DNA of 64,000 nucleotides, taken from the NCBI RefSeq assembly GCF_003989825.1, contig NZ_RZHE01000003.1, positions 62,001 through 126,000 of the forward strand, written 5' to 3'. The DNA is from Vreelandella populi. GTDB lineage: Bacteria > Pseudomonadota > Gammaproteobacteria > Pseudomonadales > Halomonadaceae. Under the pieces are notes generated by a model. That model saw nothing but the letters and a program-made list of their open reading frames with translations, searched no databases and was not told where the DNA came from. Position numbers and translations under genes: made by a program. Shown piece after piece: positions 1 to 9,110 of the stretch; the first letter of the stretch is position 1, and every line of letters begins with the position of its first letter.

Positions 1-1
1 G

Positions 2-865
2 GGTGTTTCGCCTCTTTTTACCGGACTCGTTATTGTAGGATTTGGTACCTCATCGCCCGAGCTGGTTGTCTCGATCCATGCCGCCATGAACCAGCAGCCC
101 GACATTGCGATTGGTAACGTGGTCGGCAGCAATATTGGCAATATCTTATTGATCCTTGGCCTTTGCGCCCTTATCTGCCCACTGACCGCCCAGCCCCAGG
201 CGCTCAAGCGCGACGGACTGGTGATGATGCTAGCGGCAGTGCTGTTTATTGTTTTAGCCTTCAACGGCAGCTTGGGGCGTTTCGATGCGGCGTTACTGCT
301 CATAAGCCTGGCGGCCTATCTAATATGGGCGTACCGAAGTGAAAGCGGCCAGCACTCCCCTTCTGCCGAGTTACATACTGCCGAGGCAGACGAAGTAACC
401 AAACTGCCTAGTAGTACGCTGTTTATCATAGTCGTTTTAATCGGTGGGCTGGCTCTGCTGATCGGTGGCTCCCAACTGCTGCTTTATGGCGCGATCGGCA
501 TTGCCCAGGCACTGGGTATTTCAGAAGCGGTCATTGGGCTTACCATTGTGGCGGTGGGTACTTCTTTACCTGAGCTTGCCGTTTCGGTCATTGCGGCTCT
601 GCGGCGTCATGCCGACGTGGCTGTAGGTAACATCTTAGGCAGTAATATCTTTAACATACTTGGAATACTGGGCGTGTCCGCCTTTTTGCAGCCGTTGGCG
701 CTTGTTGAACGCATGGCGGCATTTGACCAGTGGGTGATGTTGGGCGCCTCTGCCCTTCTGATTGCGTTTCTCTATACTGGCCTGCGCCTGTCACGGGGTG
801 AGGGCAGCCTGCTATTGCTTGGCTATATTGCGTATCTGACGGCCAGCTTTACGGTCATTGGTTAA
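2..865 (+). CDS. CaCA-family calcium/sodium antiporter, 5' end cut by window
   Basis: Inner-membrane cation/Ca2+ exchanger (YrbG type) that swaps Ca2+ for Na+ or H+. The reading frame is open from base 2, so the true start lies before the window and about 288 residues are visible. Both family alpha-repeats can be seen: the first carries GTSSPEL followed by GNVVGSNIGN, the second GTSLPEL followed by GNILGSNIFN. The acidic residue and the paired glycine/serine/asparagine signature of each repeat build the ion path. About eight or nine hydrophobic segments surround a hydrophilic acidic loop near the middle (bases 340-410). It converges on the TAXI gene with a hairpin between them. Family assignment is firm; ion specificity is inferred from the family. 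Confidence 0.9.
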   Translation, partial: GVSPLFTGLVIVGFGTSSPELVVSIHAAMNQQPDIAIGNVVGSNIGNILLILGLCALICPLTAQPQALKRDGLVMMLAAVLFIVLAFNGSLGRFDAALLLISLAAYLIWAYRSESGQHSPSAELHTAEADEVTKLPSSTLFIIVVLIGGLALLIGGSQLLLYGAIGIAQALGISEAVIGLTIVAVGTSLPELAVSVIAALRRHADVAVGNILGSNIFNILGILGVSAFLQPLALVERMAAFDQWVMLGASALLIAFLYTGLRLSRGEGSLLLLGYIAYLTASFTVIG

Positions 866-886
866 GTATGCTGGTTACTTTGCAAG

Positions 887-914
887 GGGCGTCATCCCGC
901 TAGCGGCGACGCCC
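887..914. terminator. Hairpin between convergent genes
   Basis: GGGCGTC (887-893) pairs with GACGCCC (908-914), and the loop itself contains the palindrome CCGCTAGCGG. It lies between the stop of the antiporter and the stop of the convergent TAXI gene. No T-tract follows on either strand, so intrinsic termination is uncertain. Confidence 0.35.
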
Positions 915-922
915 ATCGAGGG

Positions 923-1894
923 TTAGCGCAGGGCATCGGGAATATTGATGCCCATCTCTTCGTAATAACGTAGGGCGCCGGGGTGCAGCTTACCTGCCAT
1001 ATTGCCAAGCTGATCAGGTGTGATGCCGCTCCACCAGGCAGAACCGGCAGCCAGATCGTCAAGAACTTCCCAGAAAGTCTTAGTCAACCCATATGCCATG
1101 TCATCTCCCATTTGGGTTGTAGTGTAGGCCATCACCGGCAGCGAGGTCGTCTGCACGTTTACATTTACGCCCGGATAGGTTCCCCCTGGAATTATCTGCC
1201 GGAGCGAGCCGGTCATCTCGACCTGCTCATCGCTTAAGCTCACCATGGAGATAGGCATGCTGGCGGCCACCTCAAAGATATTGGGTGTTGGATAGGAGCT
1301 TGCGGTGACAAACCCATCTATCTGGCCTTTTTTGAGCGCGTCTGGCCCGCTGCCCAGAGCGGCATCTGCGATTCTTACCCGCTCTTCCAGGCCAAAGAGC
1401 CTCAGGTAGCGAGCGGCTTCTCGGGCGCTAAACGTACCTCTTCCAATCAGCAGATGCTTCCCTTTGAGCGTATCGGTTGTCACCACGCCCTTATCACCGG
1501 CCAAAATAAAATGCATGGTCATGGCGGGAAGAGGAAATAGGCCGCGAATATTCTGAAAGCGTGGGTGAGAACGTTCAGCGAAAACGCCTGTACCGGCCAT
1601 AGCCTCCTCGACCAGATCAGAGGGCGTGGTAAAAACATAGTTACTCTGGCGCGCCATTACCTCCATCACGTTTTGCACCGAGCCCTGGCTCTCTTCCTGC
1701 ATCAGCACGAACTCGTCATGGCTGCTCTGGCGAACGGCATTGGATAACTCTGCTCCCATCTGATGATAAGCCGTACCGGCCGTGGCAGATTTATAGATGA
1801 TCTGGACATCTGAATGCGCTGTCTGGCTCAGGGAAAGAATGGCGGCTACTACTAGTAGTGAGGTCGTAAAAGCGGAGCGAAAAAGTGAGCGCAT
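923..1894 (-). CDS. TAXI-type TRAP transporter solute-binding protein
   Basis: Periplasmic substrate receptor of the TAXI family, which normally feeds a fused DctQM-like TRAP membrane protein. The protein has 323 residues. A signal peptide fills residues 1-28 (basic start, hydrophobic core, cleavage near Ala-His-Ser). The mature protein begins with the family pattern IIYKSATAGTAYHQMGAEL and holds a central SYPTPNIFEVA segment. The start is supported by AGGAG seven bases upstream of ATG. No TRAP membrane gene is adjacent here, so this is an orphan receptor or serves a distant TRAP system. Substrate is unknown; glutamate or organic acids are typical of the family. Confidence 0.85.
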   Translation of the reverse strand: MRSLFRSAFTTSLLVVAAILSLSQTAHSDVQIIYKSATAGTAYHQMGAELSNAVRQSSHDEFVLMQEESQGSVQNVMEVMARQSNYVFTTPSDLVEEAMAGTGVFAERSHPRFQNIRGLFPLPAMTMHFILAGDKGVVTTDTLKGKHLLIGRGTFSAREAARYLRLFGLEERVRIADAALGSGPDALKKGQIDGFVTASSYPTPNIFEVAASMPISMVSLSDEQVEMTGSLRQIIPGGTYPGVNVNVQTTSLPVMAYTTTQMGDDMAYGLTKTFWEVLDDLAAGSAWWSGITPDQLGNMAGKLHPGALRYYEEMGINIPDALR

Positions 1895-2490
1895 GGATCA
1901 ACTCCTGAGGTTAATAGCTTTACTGGCTTTATTATCCGCTTATCCGCTTGATAGTGGCACACTTTATCCACCCAAGCCGGACACTGTGGCCAATCTGGCG
2001 CGCTAACATAGCACGGCCCACTGGTTGGGAGGAACGTGGTAGCTGCCTCTTTAGAACGCCTGAAAACACAACTCTCAATGCGTTTGGCTTAGTCGTTAAA
2101 TATTGTTAAATAAGTTAACAGACACACCAGCCCTGCCGTGTCCTTAGCTCTTTTAAAAAAGGATAAAGCGTTAAGCCTACTCCTTTTAATTACTACTAAC
2201 GTTTAACTAGCATTATCTAGGACATCTAATAATTTAAAGAATTAACAAAACATAGAGCTTTAATAAGACGTTAGTTCAATGTAAAATATTAACTTAGCTA
2301 AAACGGTGTTACACTTTATTAAAATAATTGCTATTAGCAAAACGGTTAATTTACTAAAAAAATATGTAATTTGTTATCAATCGACCTTTTATATTCGGTT
2401 TTATTCTTTATTTTGTCTTAGTAGGAGCTTGTTACACTAATAAAGATTATTCACTCTTCCTACTCCCTTTGAAATAAGGATAAATACACC
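1895..2490. other. AT-rich intergenic region upstream of nhaD
   Basis: A 596-bp gap holding the divergent control regions of the TAXI gene and nhaD. From about 2085 to 2480 the DNA is very AT-rich, unlike the coding DNA on both sides. GTTAA repeats start at 2095, 2105 and 2114, and many further TTAA steps follow. I saw no convincing ORF or RNA gene. Such tracts often bind H-NS-like silencers or carry strongly bent promoter DNA; that role is inferred here. Confidence 0.6.
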
Positions 2491-3966
2491 ATGTTGACGC
2501 ACAATAATACCCATGGCCAGCCACGAGCTTCTCGTCGCTGGCTTTTTTTGTTAGCGGCCTTATTAACCCTCTTTAGCACATCCACCTTTGCCGTTACTGG
2601 CGAGCTTGATTTAACGTCCTCTGTCGCTGGCTTTTTTGCTGTTGCTATATTTGTTTTGGCGTACTCCCTAGTCATGGCAGAAGAAAAAATTCATATGCGC
2701 AAGTCCAAGCCGGTATTGGTTGCCGCCGGGATTATCTGGGGCCTCATCGGCTGGGTGTATGTTCAAAATGGCATGTCGGACGCCTCGGAATACGCGTTTC
2801 GCATGACCCTTTTGGAGTTCACCGAGCTGATGCTGTTCCTGCTTGTCGCCATGACGTATATCAACGCCATGGAGGAGCGTCGGGTGTTTGATGCTCTGCG
2901 CTCCTGGATGCTGCGCAAGGGGTTTAACTACCGCACGCTTTTCTGGCTGACCGGGGGGCTGGCGTTTATTCTCTCCCCGATAGCCGATAACCTGACCACA
3001 GCACTTTTGATGTGCGCGGTTATCACCAAGGTGGCTGAAGGCGACAAGCATTTCATCAACCTGGCGTGTATCAATATCGTGGTAGCAGCTAATGCAGGAG
3101 GCGCTTTTAGCCCCTTTGGCGACATTACCACGCTGATGGTATGGCAAGCGGGCATTATCCAGTTTCAAGAGTTCTTTACGCTGTTCTTGCCTTCGCTGGT
3201 TAACTTCCTGATTCCGGCGCTTGTCATGAGCCTGTTCATCAAGGATCAGAAACCCGCCAGTGTGTATGAAGAGGTTCTCCTTAAACGCGGCGCACGGCGT
3301 ATTATCGGGCTTTTCCTGCTCACCATTCTGACCGCCGTTATCTGCTACACCGTCCTGCATTTACCGCCGGTACTCGGCATGATGACCGGGCTTGGCTATC
3401 TCCAGTTCTTCGGTTTCTACCTGCGCAAAAGCCTACCTCGTTCACTTGAGCGCAAGCGTGAACGTTATAGCCGCTGTGGCGACAACAAGAAGCTGGAACA
3501 GTTGGGTAGCGTGGTACCGTTTGACGTATTCAACCGCGTGGCCCGGGCCGAGTGGGATACCCTGCTGTTCTTCTACGGCGTGGTGATGTGCGTAGGTGGC
3601 CTTGGGTTCATGGGTTATCTTGGCTTGATGTCTGAAGCGCTTTACGCCAACTGGGATGCAACGTGGGCCAATATTGTGCTTGGTGTAGTGTCTGCAGTAG
3701 TGGACAACATTCCGGTGATGTTTGCCGTATTGACCATGCAACCTGAGATGTCTCATGGCCACTGGCTGCTGATCACGCTGACCGCGGGTGTGGGAGGCAG
3801 CCTGCTCTCCATTGGCTCGGCGGCGGGCGTGGCGGTCATGGGCCAGGCACGGGGGTCCTATACTTTCATGGGCCATTTGCGCTGGACGCCGGTTATTTTG
3901 CTGGGCTACATTGCCAGTATTGCCGTTCACCTGTGGCTTAATGCGGAGAGCTTTACCGTTTATTAA
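2491..3966 (+). CDS. nhaD: NhaD-type Na+/H+ antiporter
   Basis: Exports Na+ (and Li+) in exchange for protons across the inner membrane and supports salt and alkaline tolerance, a hallmark of haloalkaliphilic gammaproteobacteria. The protein has 491 residues, the usual NhaD length, with roughly a dozen membrane segments. An apparent N-terminal signal-like helix is followed by conserved ion-transporter superfamily stretches, including SPIADNLTTALLMCAVI, NAGGAFSPFGDITTLM and a C-terminal SAVVDNIPVMFAVL. The Asp-Asn/Asp-Thr residues in these re-entrant motifs are the likely ion ligands. AAGGA stands about ten bases before the ATG. It converges on the large EAL gene across a short hairpin. The AT-rich leader suggests regulated expression. 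Confidence 0.92.
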   Translation: MLTHNNTHGQPRASRRWLFLLAALLTLFSTSTFAVTGELDLTSSVAGFFAVAIFVLAYSLVMAEEKIHMRKSKPVLVAAGIIWGLIGWVYVQNGMSDASEYAFRMTLLEFTELMLFLLVAMTYINAMEERRVFDALRSWMLRKGFNYRTLFWLTGGLAFILSPIADNLTTALLMCAVITKVAEGDKHFINLACINIVVAANAGGAFSPFGDITTLMVWQAGIIQFQEFFTLFLPSLVNFLIPALVMSLFIKDQKPASVYEEVLLKRGARRIIGLFLLTILTAVICYTVLHLPPVLGMMTGLGYLQFFGFYLRKSLPRSLERKRERYSRCGDNKKLEQLGSVVPFDVFNRVARAEWDTLLFFYGVVMCVGGLGFMGYLGLMSEALYANWDATWANIVLGVVSAVVDNIPVMFAVLTMQPEMSHGHWLLITLTAGVGGSLLSIGSAAGVAVMGQARGSYTFMGHLRWTPVILLGYIASIAVHLWLNAESFTVY

Positions 3967-3977
3967 CGCTTTAGACG

Positions 3978-4001
3978 ATAACGCCCTGCCAAGGGCGTTA
4001 T
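3978..4001. terminator. Hairpin at the nhaD / GGDEF-EAL convergence
   Basis: ATAACGCCCT (3978-3987) pairs with AGGGCGTTAT (3992-4001) around a four-base loop, directly after nhaD and overlapping the stop of the convergent gene. It is a plausible shared terminator, but there is no long T-tract. Confidence 0.45.
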
Positions 4002-6601
4002 TCGAACAGTTTCTCAATGGGCATGGGGCGTCCAAACAAATACCCCTGATAGCGATAGCAGCCATGCCCTTTCAGCCAATCAAGCTGCTCTTTTTTCTCG
4101 ACGCCTTCCGCTACAACGGTTAACCCCAGGCTTACTGCCAGTAGTATGGTGGTATCCACGATGGCCGCATCAGCTCTATCCACCAAAAGCTCCCTGATAA
4201 ACGACTGGTCAATCTTCAGCTCATCCAGCGGTAGACGCTTCAGATAGCCAAGTGAAGAGTAGCCGGTACCAAAGTCGTCAATCGCAAAGCGAATACCCTG
4301 AGCGCGCAGTTTAAGCATGGTATTGCGTACCCGGGTTGGCTCGCACATTAGCAAACTTTCGGTTACCTCCAACACCAGCCGCCCTGGCGGTGCCTGGGTC
4401 TGGGCCAGCAGCCCTTCCAGATTGCGAACAAATTCAGGTTGCTGAAACTGCACCGAGCTTACGTTGACGGAGATAGTGAGCGCCCTATAGGCAGCCTGAT
4501 TTGACCACGCAGCAAGCTGTTCACAGGCAGACTGCAGCACCCAGTAGCCAATCGGCAAAATAAGGCCATTCTCTTCAGCCAGAGGAATAAACGTTGAGGG
4601 CGGTACCCAGCCCCGCTGAGGATGATTCCAACGCAGCAGCGCTTCAACGCCGACCGTGACCCCCTGATGATCTACTTGCCGCTGATAATGCAGCGCCAGC
4701 TCATTGCGGGCCAGCGCATAGTGTAAATCCGCTTCAAGGTTGGCCCGCTCAATTAGCCGAGTTTGCATCTCCAGATTGAAAAAGCGCAGCGTATTGCCTC
4801 CCGCCGCCTTCGCCTGCTGTAATGCTAAATCGGCCTGCTGAAGAACGCTGTTCATACTATGGTCGGCGCCATCAAACAGGGTAATCCCAATGCTGGCACT
4901 TACCGGTAGCGAGTGATCTGTGCGTAGCTGGGAGACAGCTTCCAGCAACTGGCGGGCGGCGCGTTCAGCGCTTAATGCGGCATCCGCCTTGTGCTCACCC
5001 AGCTTCGCCAGTAAGGCAACAAACTCATCGCCACTGAACCGGGCCAGCACAGCGCCTTCAGGCAAATGCTGGTGCAAGTGCTTGGCCAGGTTGATCAACA
5101 GCTGATCACCGCACTCATGGCCCTGTATATCGTTCACCAGATGAAAATTATCCAGATCAATCACCAACAGTGCACTATACGGTAGGGCGGTATTTTCCTG
5201 TTCGAGCTCCCAGGTCAGCGACTCCATCAATAAACGTCGGTTGGGCAGCCCGGTAAGCGCATCGTAAAATGCCAGATGGTTAGAGCGCGACTGCATTTCC
5301 AGATAGTCGGTCAGCTCGGTTGAGATACCACACAAACTGGCGGGCTGCCCTGGAAACAGTAGCAGGGGCATCTTGATGGTCAGAAATGTCCTTACATCGT
5401 GTTCGCCTTGCAGTACTTTGCTCTCTTCAATGGTTATCTTCTTGCCTGACTCCATAACTTTGCGGTCGGTCAGGGCAATTTCCTTGGCCGTTTCACTATC
5501 AAAGAATGCATTGTCACGCTTGCCCAGTATCTGCTCGACAGGCAACCCAAAAAGTTCGCTAACCCGCCGATTGGCATACTGGTAATGCAGCGAAGGCGTT
5601 TTGATATAAATATAGGCGTCGACACTATCCAGAATCGTCGCCAGTACCTTTTCATTGGCATTCAACTGTGCCCGGTTAAACGCCATACGCCGCCTAAGCC
5701 ACAAGGCACAGCCAAGGGCGAGTAAACAGAAAGCGGCTAACAGCCCCAGACACCACCACACCCAGGCAGGAATGCCGCCTGTAGATGTCTGCTCGGCTTG
5801 CCAGATCCGTAGCGTTTTAAAGTATTCAGACCCGGAGTCCTGTTTCCAGCGGCGCAATACATCATCTATCTGGTCTAGCACCGTTTGCGATAACGTGGGC
5901 GAGCCCGCATAAAAAAGCCGAATCGACTGAAAGATGATCGGCGTTTCATAAAGACCGTAATGATGCGCTCGCCAAGCGCCAAATAGATGCTCTGCAACCA
6001 CCAAATCCGCATCGCCCATGGCGACAGCCTGAAACCCTTCTGCATAGTTTTCCACTGCCTGCCAGGCAACCGCCACATCAAAGCGCTCGGTTACCGCCTT
6101 CAGATAGTCTTGCTGGATAGAGCCGTTGACCACTGCAACGCGCTTTTGCTCAAGGTCGAGGATCGCCTCCACCCCTTGCCCTTCGTGCTGATAGAGCTGC
6201 GACCAGGTATGCATGATGGGTTCGGTATGAAACGCTAAGTGCTCGGCACGCTCTTCGCTCCAGGCCACGTCAGGGACCAGGTCAATATCGCCGCGCTCAA
6301 GCAGGTCGAGGCAGTGCTGAAATTCACAGGCGATACTTTCAAGGGTCCACTGCTCTTGCTTGGCTATCGCCTCAAGTAGCTCACCCAGGATGCCCCGCAG
6401 TTGCCCCTGCTCATCGACAAACAGCTTGGGCGGATTATGATATACCCCTACCAGCAACGTTTCGCTAGCAATACTTGGAAACCCCACGCCCAATCCGCCC
6501 AGCAGCAGCCCCCCTCTCAAGATCCATCGCTGTAGCGGATTGAAAGAAAGCGTTCGTCTAGGCAGTAGGTCGCGGCCAGAGGCACCTAGCACAGCAGACA
6601 T
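3998..6601 (-). CDS. Periplasmic-ligand-sensing PAS-GGDEF-EAL protein, probable c-di-GMP phosphodiesterase
   Basis: A 867-residue inner-membrane signalling protein. Order: signal or anchor segment (about 25-45), extracellular-solute-binding family 3 domain (about 48-265), one membrane helix (about 275-300), PAS (about 310-430), GGDEF (about 440-610), EAL (about 625-865). The cyclase signature reads SGDEF at residues 523-527 instead of GGDEF, so cyclase output may be weakened. The EAL signature is intact at 653-655, with the later DDFGTG, KIDQSF and AEGVE elements of active phosphodiesterases. The inferred role is sensing an amino acid or similar ligand in the periplasm and adjusting c-di-GMP. 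It starts eight bases after the GST gene ends, so the two are probably co-transcribed. Confidence 0.9.
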   Translation of the reverse strand: MSAVLGASGRDLLPRRTLSFNPLQRWILRGGLLLGGLGVGFPSIASETLLVGVYHNPPKLFVDEQGQLRGILGELLEAIAKQEQWTLESIACEFQHCLDLLERGDIDLVPDVAWSEERAEHLAFHTEPIMHTWSQLYQHEGQGVEAILDLEQKRVAVVNGSIQQDYLKAVTERFDVAVAWQAVENYAEGFQAVAMGDADLVVAEHLFGAWRAHHYGLYETPIIFQSIRLFYAGSPTLSQTVLDQIDDVLRRWKQDSGSEYFKTLRIWQAEQTSTGGIPAWVWWCLGLLAAFCLLALGCALWLRRRMAFNRAQLNANEKVLATILDSVDAYIYIKTPSLHYQYANRRVSELFGLPVEQILGKRDNAFFDSETAKEIALTDRKVMESGKKITIEESKVLQGEHDVRTFLTIKMPLLLFPGQPASLCGISTELTDYLEMQSRSNHLAFYDALTGLPNRRLLMESLTWELEQENTALPYSALLVIDLDNFHLVNDIQGHECGDQLLINLAKHLHQHLPEGAVLARFSGDEFVALLAKLGEHKADAALSAERAARQLLEAVSQLRTDHSLPVSASIGITLFDGADHSMNSVLQQADLALQQAKAAGGNTLRFFNLEMQTRLIERANLEADLHYALARNELALHYQRQVDHQGVTVGVEALLRWNHPQRGWVPPSTFIPLAEENGLILPIGYWVLQSACEQLAAWSNQAAYRALTISVNVSSVQFQQPEFVRNLEGLLAQTQAPPGRLVLEVTESLLMCEPTRVRNTMLKLRAQGIRFAIDDFGTGYSSLGYLKRLPLDELKIDQSFIRELLVDRADAAIVDTTILLAVSLGLTVVAEGVEKKEQLDWLKGHGCYRYQGYLFGRPMPIEKLFE

Positions 6602-6609
6602 GGTGAGGC

Positions 6610-7281
6610 TTACTCGCCAGGCATGGTGAGCGGGCCGGCGCGCTCTACAGCCCGCCGCCAGGCAGGCTCAGCATCAATACGCTGCACAAATTCGGCAATA
6701 GCAGGGTACGCTGTCAGGGATTGGGTTGACTTGATGGCCTGAAGGGGAAAACTCATTTGAATATCAGCACCACTTGGCCATTCACCGGCAAAATTTCCCT
6801 TATTAGCCAAATGCGCTTCAATAACATTTAAATGCTGTTTAATCTGCGGGCCCAAGAACCTCTGAATAACCGTATCGCCTATCCCTTTAGTCAGGGGTTT
6901 AAGAAACCAGGGAGACTGTTTAGGCATCTTTTTAAACACCAGCTGCATTACCAATAAGGGCATTAAAGAGCCTTCGGCATAATGTAGCCAATACCGGTAA
7001 TCAACCCACTCGCGAATATCATCGGCAGACGGCTGTATACGTTCATCACCATACTGCTGTATTAAATAATCAATAATAGCGCCAGACTCTGCAATGACCA
7101 GCTCACCATCGGTAATAACGGGGGATTTACCCAAGGGATGAATGCTTTTTAATGATTCAGGTGCCAGCTGAGTTTGCTTGTCGCGCTGATAAACATGGAT
7201 GTCGTAGTCCAACTCAAGCACTTCGAGAAGCCACAGAATTCTATGAGAACGAGACTTTTCCAGATGATGAACGTGGATCAT
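6610..7281 (-). CDS. Glutathione S-transferase family protein
   Basis: A cytosolic GST-fold protein of 223 residues. The N-terminal thioredoxin-like domain starts MIHVHHLEKSRSHRILWLLE and contains the SPVITDGELVIAESGAI segment that binds the gamma-glutamyl part of glutathione. An alpha-helical C-terminal domain follows from about residue 85. The serine/arginine-rich start resembles bacterial GSTs of the SRS...RILW type. I chose the ATG at 7281 over the one at 7293, because GGAG lies six bases before it and overlaps the longer start. The substrate is not predictable. It sits in line with the downstream GGDEF-EAL gene. Confidence 0.88.
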   Translation of the reverse strand: MIHVHHLEKSRSHRILWLLEVLELDYDIHVYQRDKQTQLAPESLKSIHPLGKSPVITDGELVIAESGAIIDYLIQQYGDERIQPSADDIREWVDYRYWLHYAEGSLMPLLVMQLVFKKMPKQSPWFLKPLTKGIGDTVIQRFLGPQIKQHLNVIEAHLANKGNFAGEWPSGADIQMSFPLQAIKSTQSLTAYPAIAEFVQRIDAEPAWRRAVERAGPLTMPGE

Positions 7282-7414
7282 ACAATACTCCATGGGGGCT
7301 ATGTCGCACGCAAGTCCTGCACCTGCGGCAGTTATCCTTTTACTGCAAGCCTGTCTAGCTTAGCAGGGTTGCCCACCATGAAGTAAATATCCCATTAAAA
7401 AACATTACCTTTAA

Positions 7415-7993
7415 TTAGATGCGATGAACGTGACGCAAGCGTGCCCAGACATTTGTTAATGACCACTTACCCTGCAGCCAAGGCGCCAGAAGTTGGGTGG
7501 AAAGCGGAATAAACACAAATACCATAACCGGCGTTAACATTAACGTACTGACTAATACCCGCGGCACCAGCGACCAATCAGCGAGTGCACCGCCAAACAT
7601 CCATTGAAAAATAAGCGATATAGGGAAAAAGGCTAACCAAACCGCTACGGCCTGTTTCCAGCGCGGCGGAGCTCCCACTGCGCTTGTCTGAAACCAGGTA
7701 TCAAGTCCTGTGGCGCGATGCTCACAAGGGGTATCGTAAAGCCCTTTACCGCGTATCAGCCACGCATGGCGTGATGCCGAGTGCTCCCACGCTTGCAGCG
7801 TATCGTTGCTGCTGAACCGGAAAATAATTTGATACTCATCATCATGTTCTGGCGGAGCGAGCACGCCTGAACCTAAATAGCCGGGGAAATCAGCCGCCAG
7901 CTCGCGGCCTTCGTTCAACCATCGATTGAAATCATGGTAACGGCCGCTGGCAACGCGCCGAGCCACCATCAGTGTGACGGGTGAGGCAGACAT
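7415..7993 (-). CDS. Antibiotic-biosynthesis-monooxygenase (ABM) domain protein with membrane tail
   Basis: A 192-residue protein. Residues 1-100 form an ABM/dimeric alpha-beta barrel domain (VTLMVARRVASGRYHDFNRW, then YQIIFRFSSNDTLQAWEHS). Residues from about 110 contain two hydrophobic segments with a short linker and a basic end, which should anchor it in the inner membrane. ABM domains are small cofactor-free oxygenases or stress proteins. The membrane-anchored variant is widespread in proteobacteria, but its reaction is not established. It stands alone between the GST gene and DUF2835. A specific oxygenase reaction cannot be claimed. Confidence 0.78.
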   Translation of the reverse strand: MSASPVTLMVARRVASGRYHDFNRWLNEGRELAADFPGYLGSGVLAPPEHDDEYQIIFRFSSNDTLQAWEHSASRHAWLIRGKGLYDTPCEHRATGLDTWFQTSAVGAPPRWKQAVAVWLAFFPISLIFQWMFGGALADWSLVPRVLVSTLMLTPVMVFVFIPLSTQLLAPWLQGKWSLTNVWARLRHVHRI

Positions 7994-8158
7994 GGTATAT
8001 CTCCTGATAAAAACACAGCCAGTGCTGGGTAAGCAGGCTGCAAACTTTCTGGCGGGTTAGCCCGAAAGAGGTGACGATACGAATAGATGACACAGTATAT
8101 AGCCAATATCAGGGTTTGCACGCATATCGCTGCGCGACGATCTGGCAAGACAAAAAAG

Positions 8159-8386
8159 CTATCGTCCGCTAAGCGGCTGAATATTGGTAAAGCGTCCCTC
8201 GGTTGAAAACATCAGGCGAAACACACCATGAACGCCGTTTTGGCCTACGACGCGTCGAATGGCCTCGGCAGGAAAAACTACCCAACGCCCATCTACACTA
8301 CGCGCACGCACATTGGCCGCCCGGCCCTCATAGTGGGCAAGACATTCATCAGGGCTTAGATGGATAATGACATCAATGGAAGGCAT
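8159..8386 (-). CDS. DUF2835 family small protein
   Basis: A 75-residue protein matching the DUF2835 pattern: IDVIIHLSPDECLAHYEG near the start, then R-A-SVDGRWVVFPAEAIRRVV, and a GVFRLMFS...F end. No signal peptide or membrane helix is present, so it is cytosolic. Function is unknown for the family, which is common in gammaproteobacteria. It is divergent from the 8498 gene and separated from it by about 110 bases that must contain both promoters. Confidence 0.8.
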   Translation of the reverse strand: MPSIDVIIHLSPDECLAHYEGRAANVRARSVDGRWVVFPAEAIRRVVGQNGVHGVFRLMFSTEGRFTNIQPLSGR

Positions 8387-8497
8387 CGTTACGTTTAACC
8401 GGAAAACAAACTTTATTGAAACACCCAGTATACGTTCTTGCGCCCTTTTACGCTCTCAAGGATACTCTTGCTTAACGTGACAGCCTTGATGTGGTGA

Positions 8498-9103
8498 TTG
8501 CTAATGAATTCCATCTCCGTTAGTGCTTTATCCTTCTCTGGTACGGCTCATGTAAGCATGCCTAACCGCGCAGCGTCAGCCGCTACCGAGACAGATGATC
8601 AGGCCGACGAGGCGTTGGGGCAAGATAAGCCAAGCGATGCTGACGATAAAGCAACCGCCGGTCCAACTCGAGCCGATGGCACGCCGCTAGCCCCTGAAGA
8701 GATTCAGCTGCTTGAACAGTTAAAACAAACGGATCGCGATGTTCGCCAGCACGAGATGACCCACCAGATTGCCGGGGGCGCCTATACCGGTGGTGCCTCT
8801 TACGAATACGAAATTGGCCCTGACGGTAAACGCTATGCAGTTGCCGGCGAGGTACCCATTGATTACGGCCCAGTACCGGGCGACCCACAGGCCACCATCG
8901 AAAAGATGCAAACCGTCATTGCGGCCGCCATGGCCCCTGCCGACCCGTCGCCTAAGGATTTACAGATCGCCGCTCAAGCTCGGCAATACTTGCTGGAAGC
9001 CAAGCTTGAAGCCGCTCAGCAGCAAAGTATGATGGCTCAGGCTCGGGGTAGCGAGCCAAATGACCCAGAGACTGCTGAAACGACTCTGGGACAAATGGCT
9101 TAA
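8498..9103 (+). CDS. Putative metalloprotease, CJM1_0395 / SprA-related family
   Basis: A 201-residue protein whose first 80 residues are low-complexity and acidic. The conserved block begins at QLLEQLKQTDRDVRQHEMTHQ and includes an HEMTH zinc-binding HExxH-like helix, then GGAYTGGASYEYEIGPDGKRYAVAGEVPIDYGP. This is the family signature for the proteins named putative metalloprotease CJM1_0395. The two histidines and the glutamate fit a zinc protease helix. There is no classical signal peptide, although the first residues are mildly hydrophobic. Target and role are unknown. It converges on the PAS-GGDEF-EAL gene with only seven bases between them. Confidence 0.82.
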   Translation: MLMNSISVSALSFSGTAHVSMPNRAASAATETDDQADEALGQDKPSDADDKATAGPTRADGTPLAPEEIQLLEQLKQTDRDVRQHEMTHQIAGGAYTGGASYEYEIGPDGKRYAVAGEVPIDYGPVPGDPQATIEKMQTVIAAAMAPADPSPKDLQIAAQARQYLLEAKLEAAQQQSMMAQARGSEPNDPETAETTLGQMA

Positions 9104-9110
9104 CACAGGT

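Noticed and set aside
2668..4065. Two minus-strand frames opposite nhaD (230 and 207 codons)
   Set aside because: Antisense shadows of a clear membrane transporter gene.
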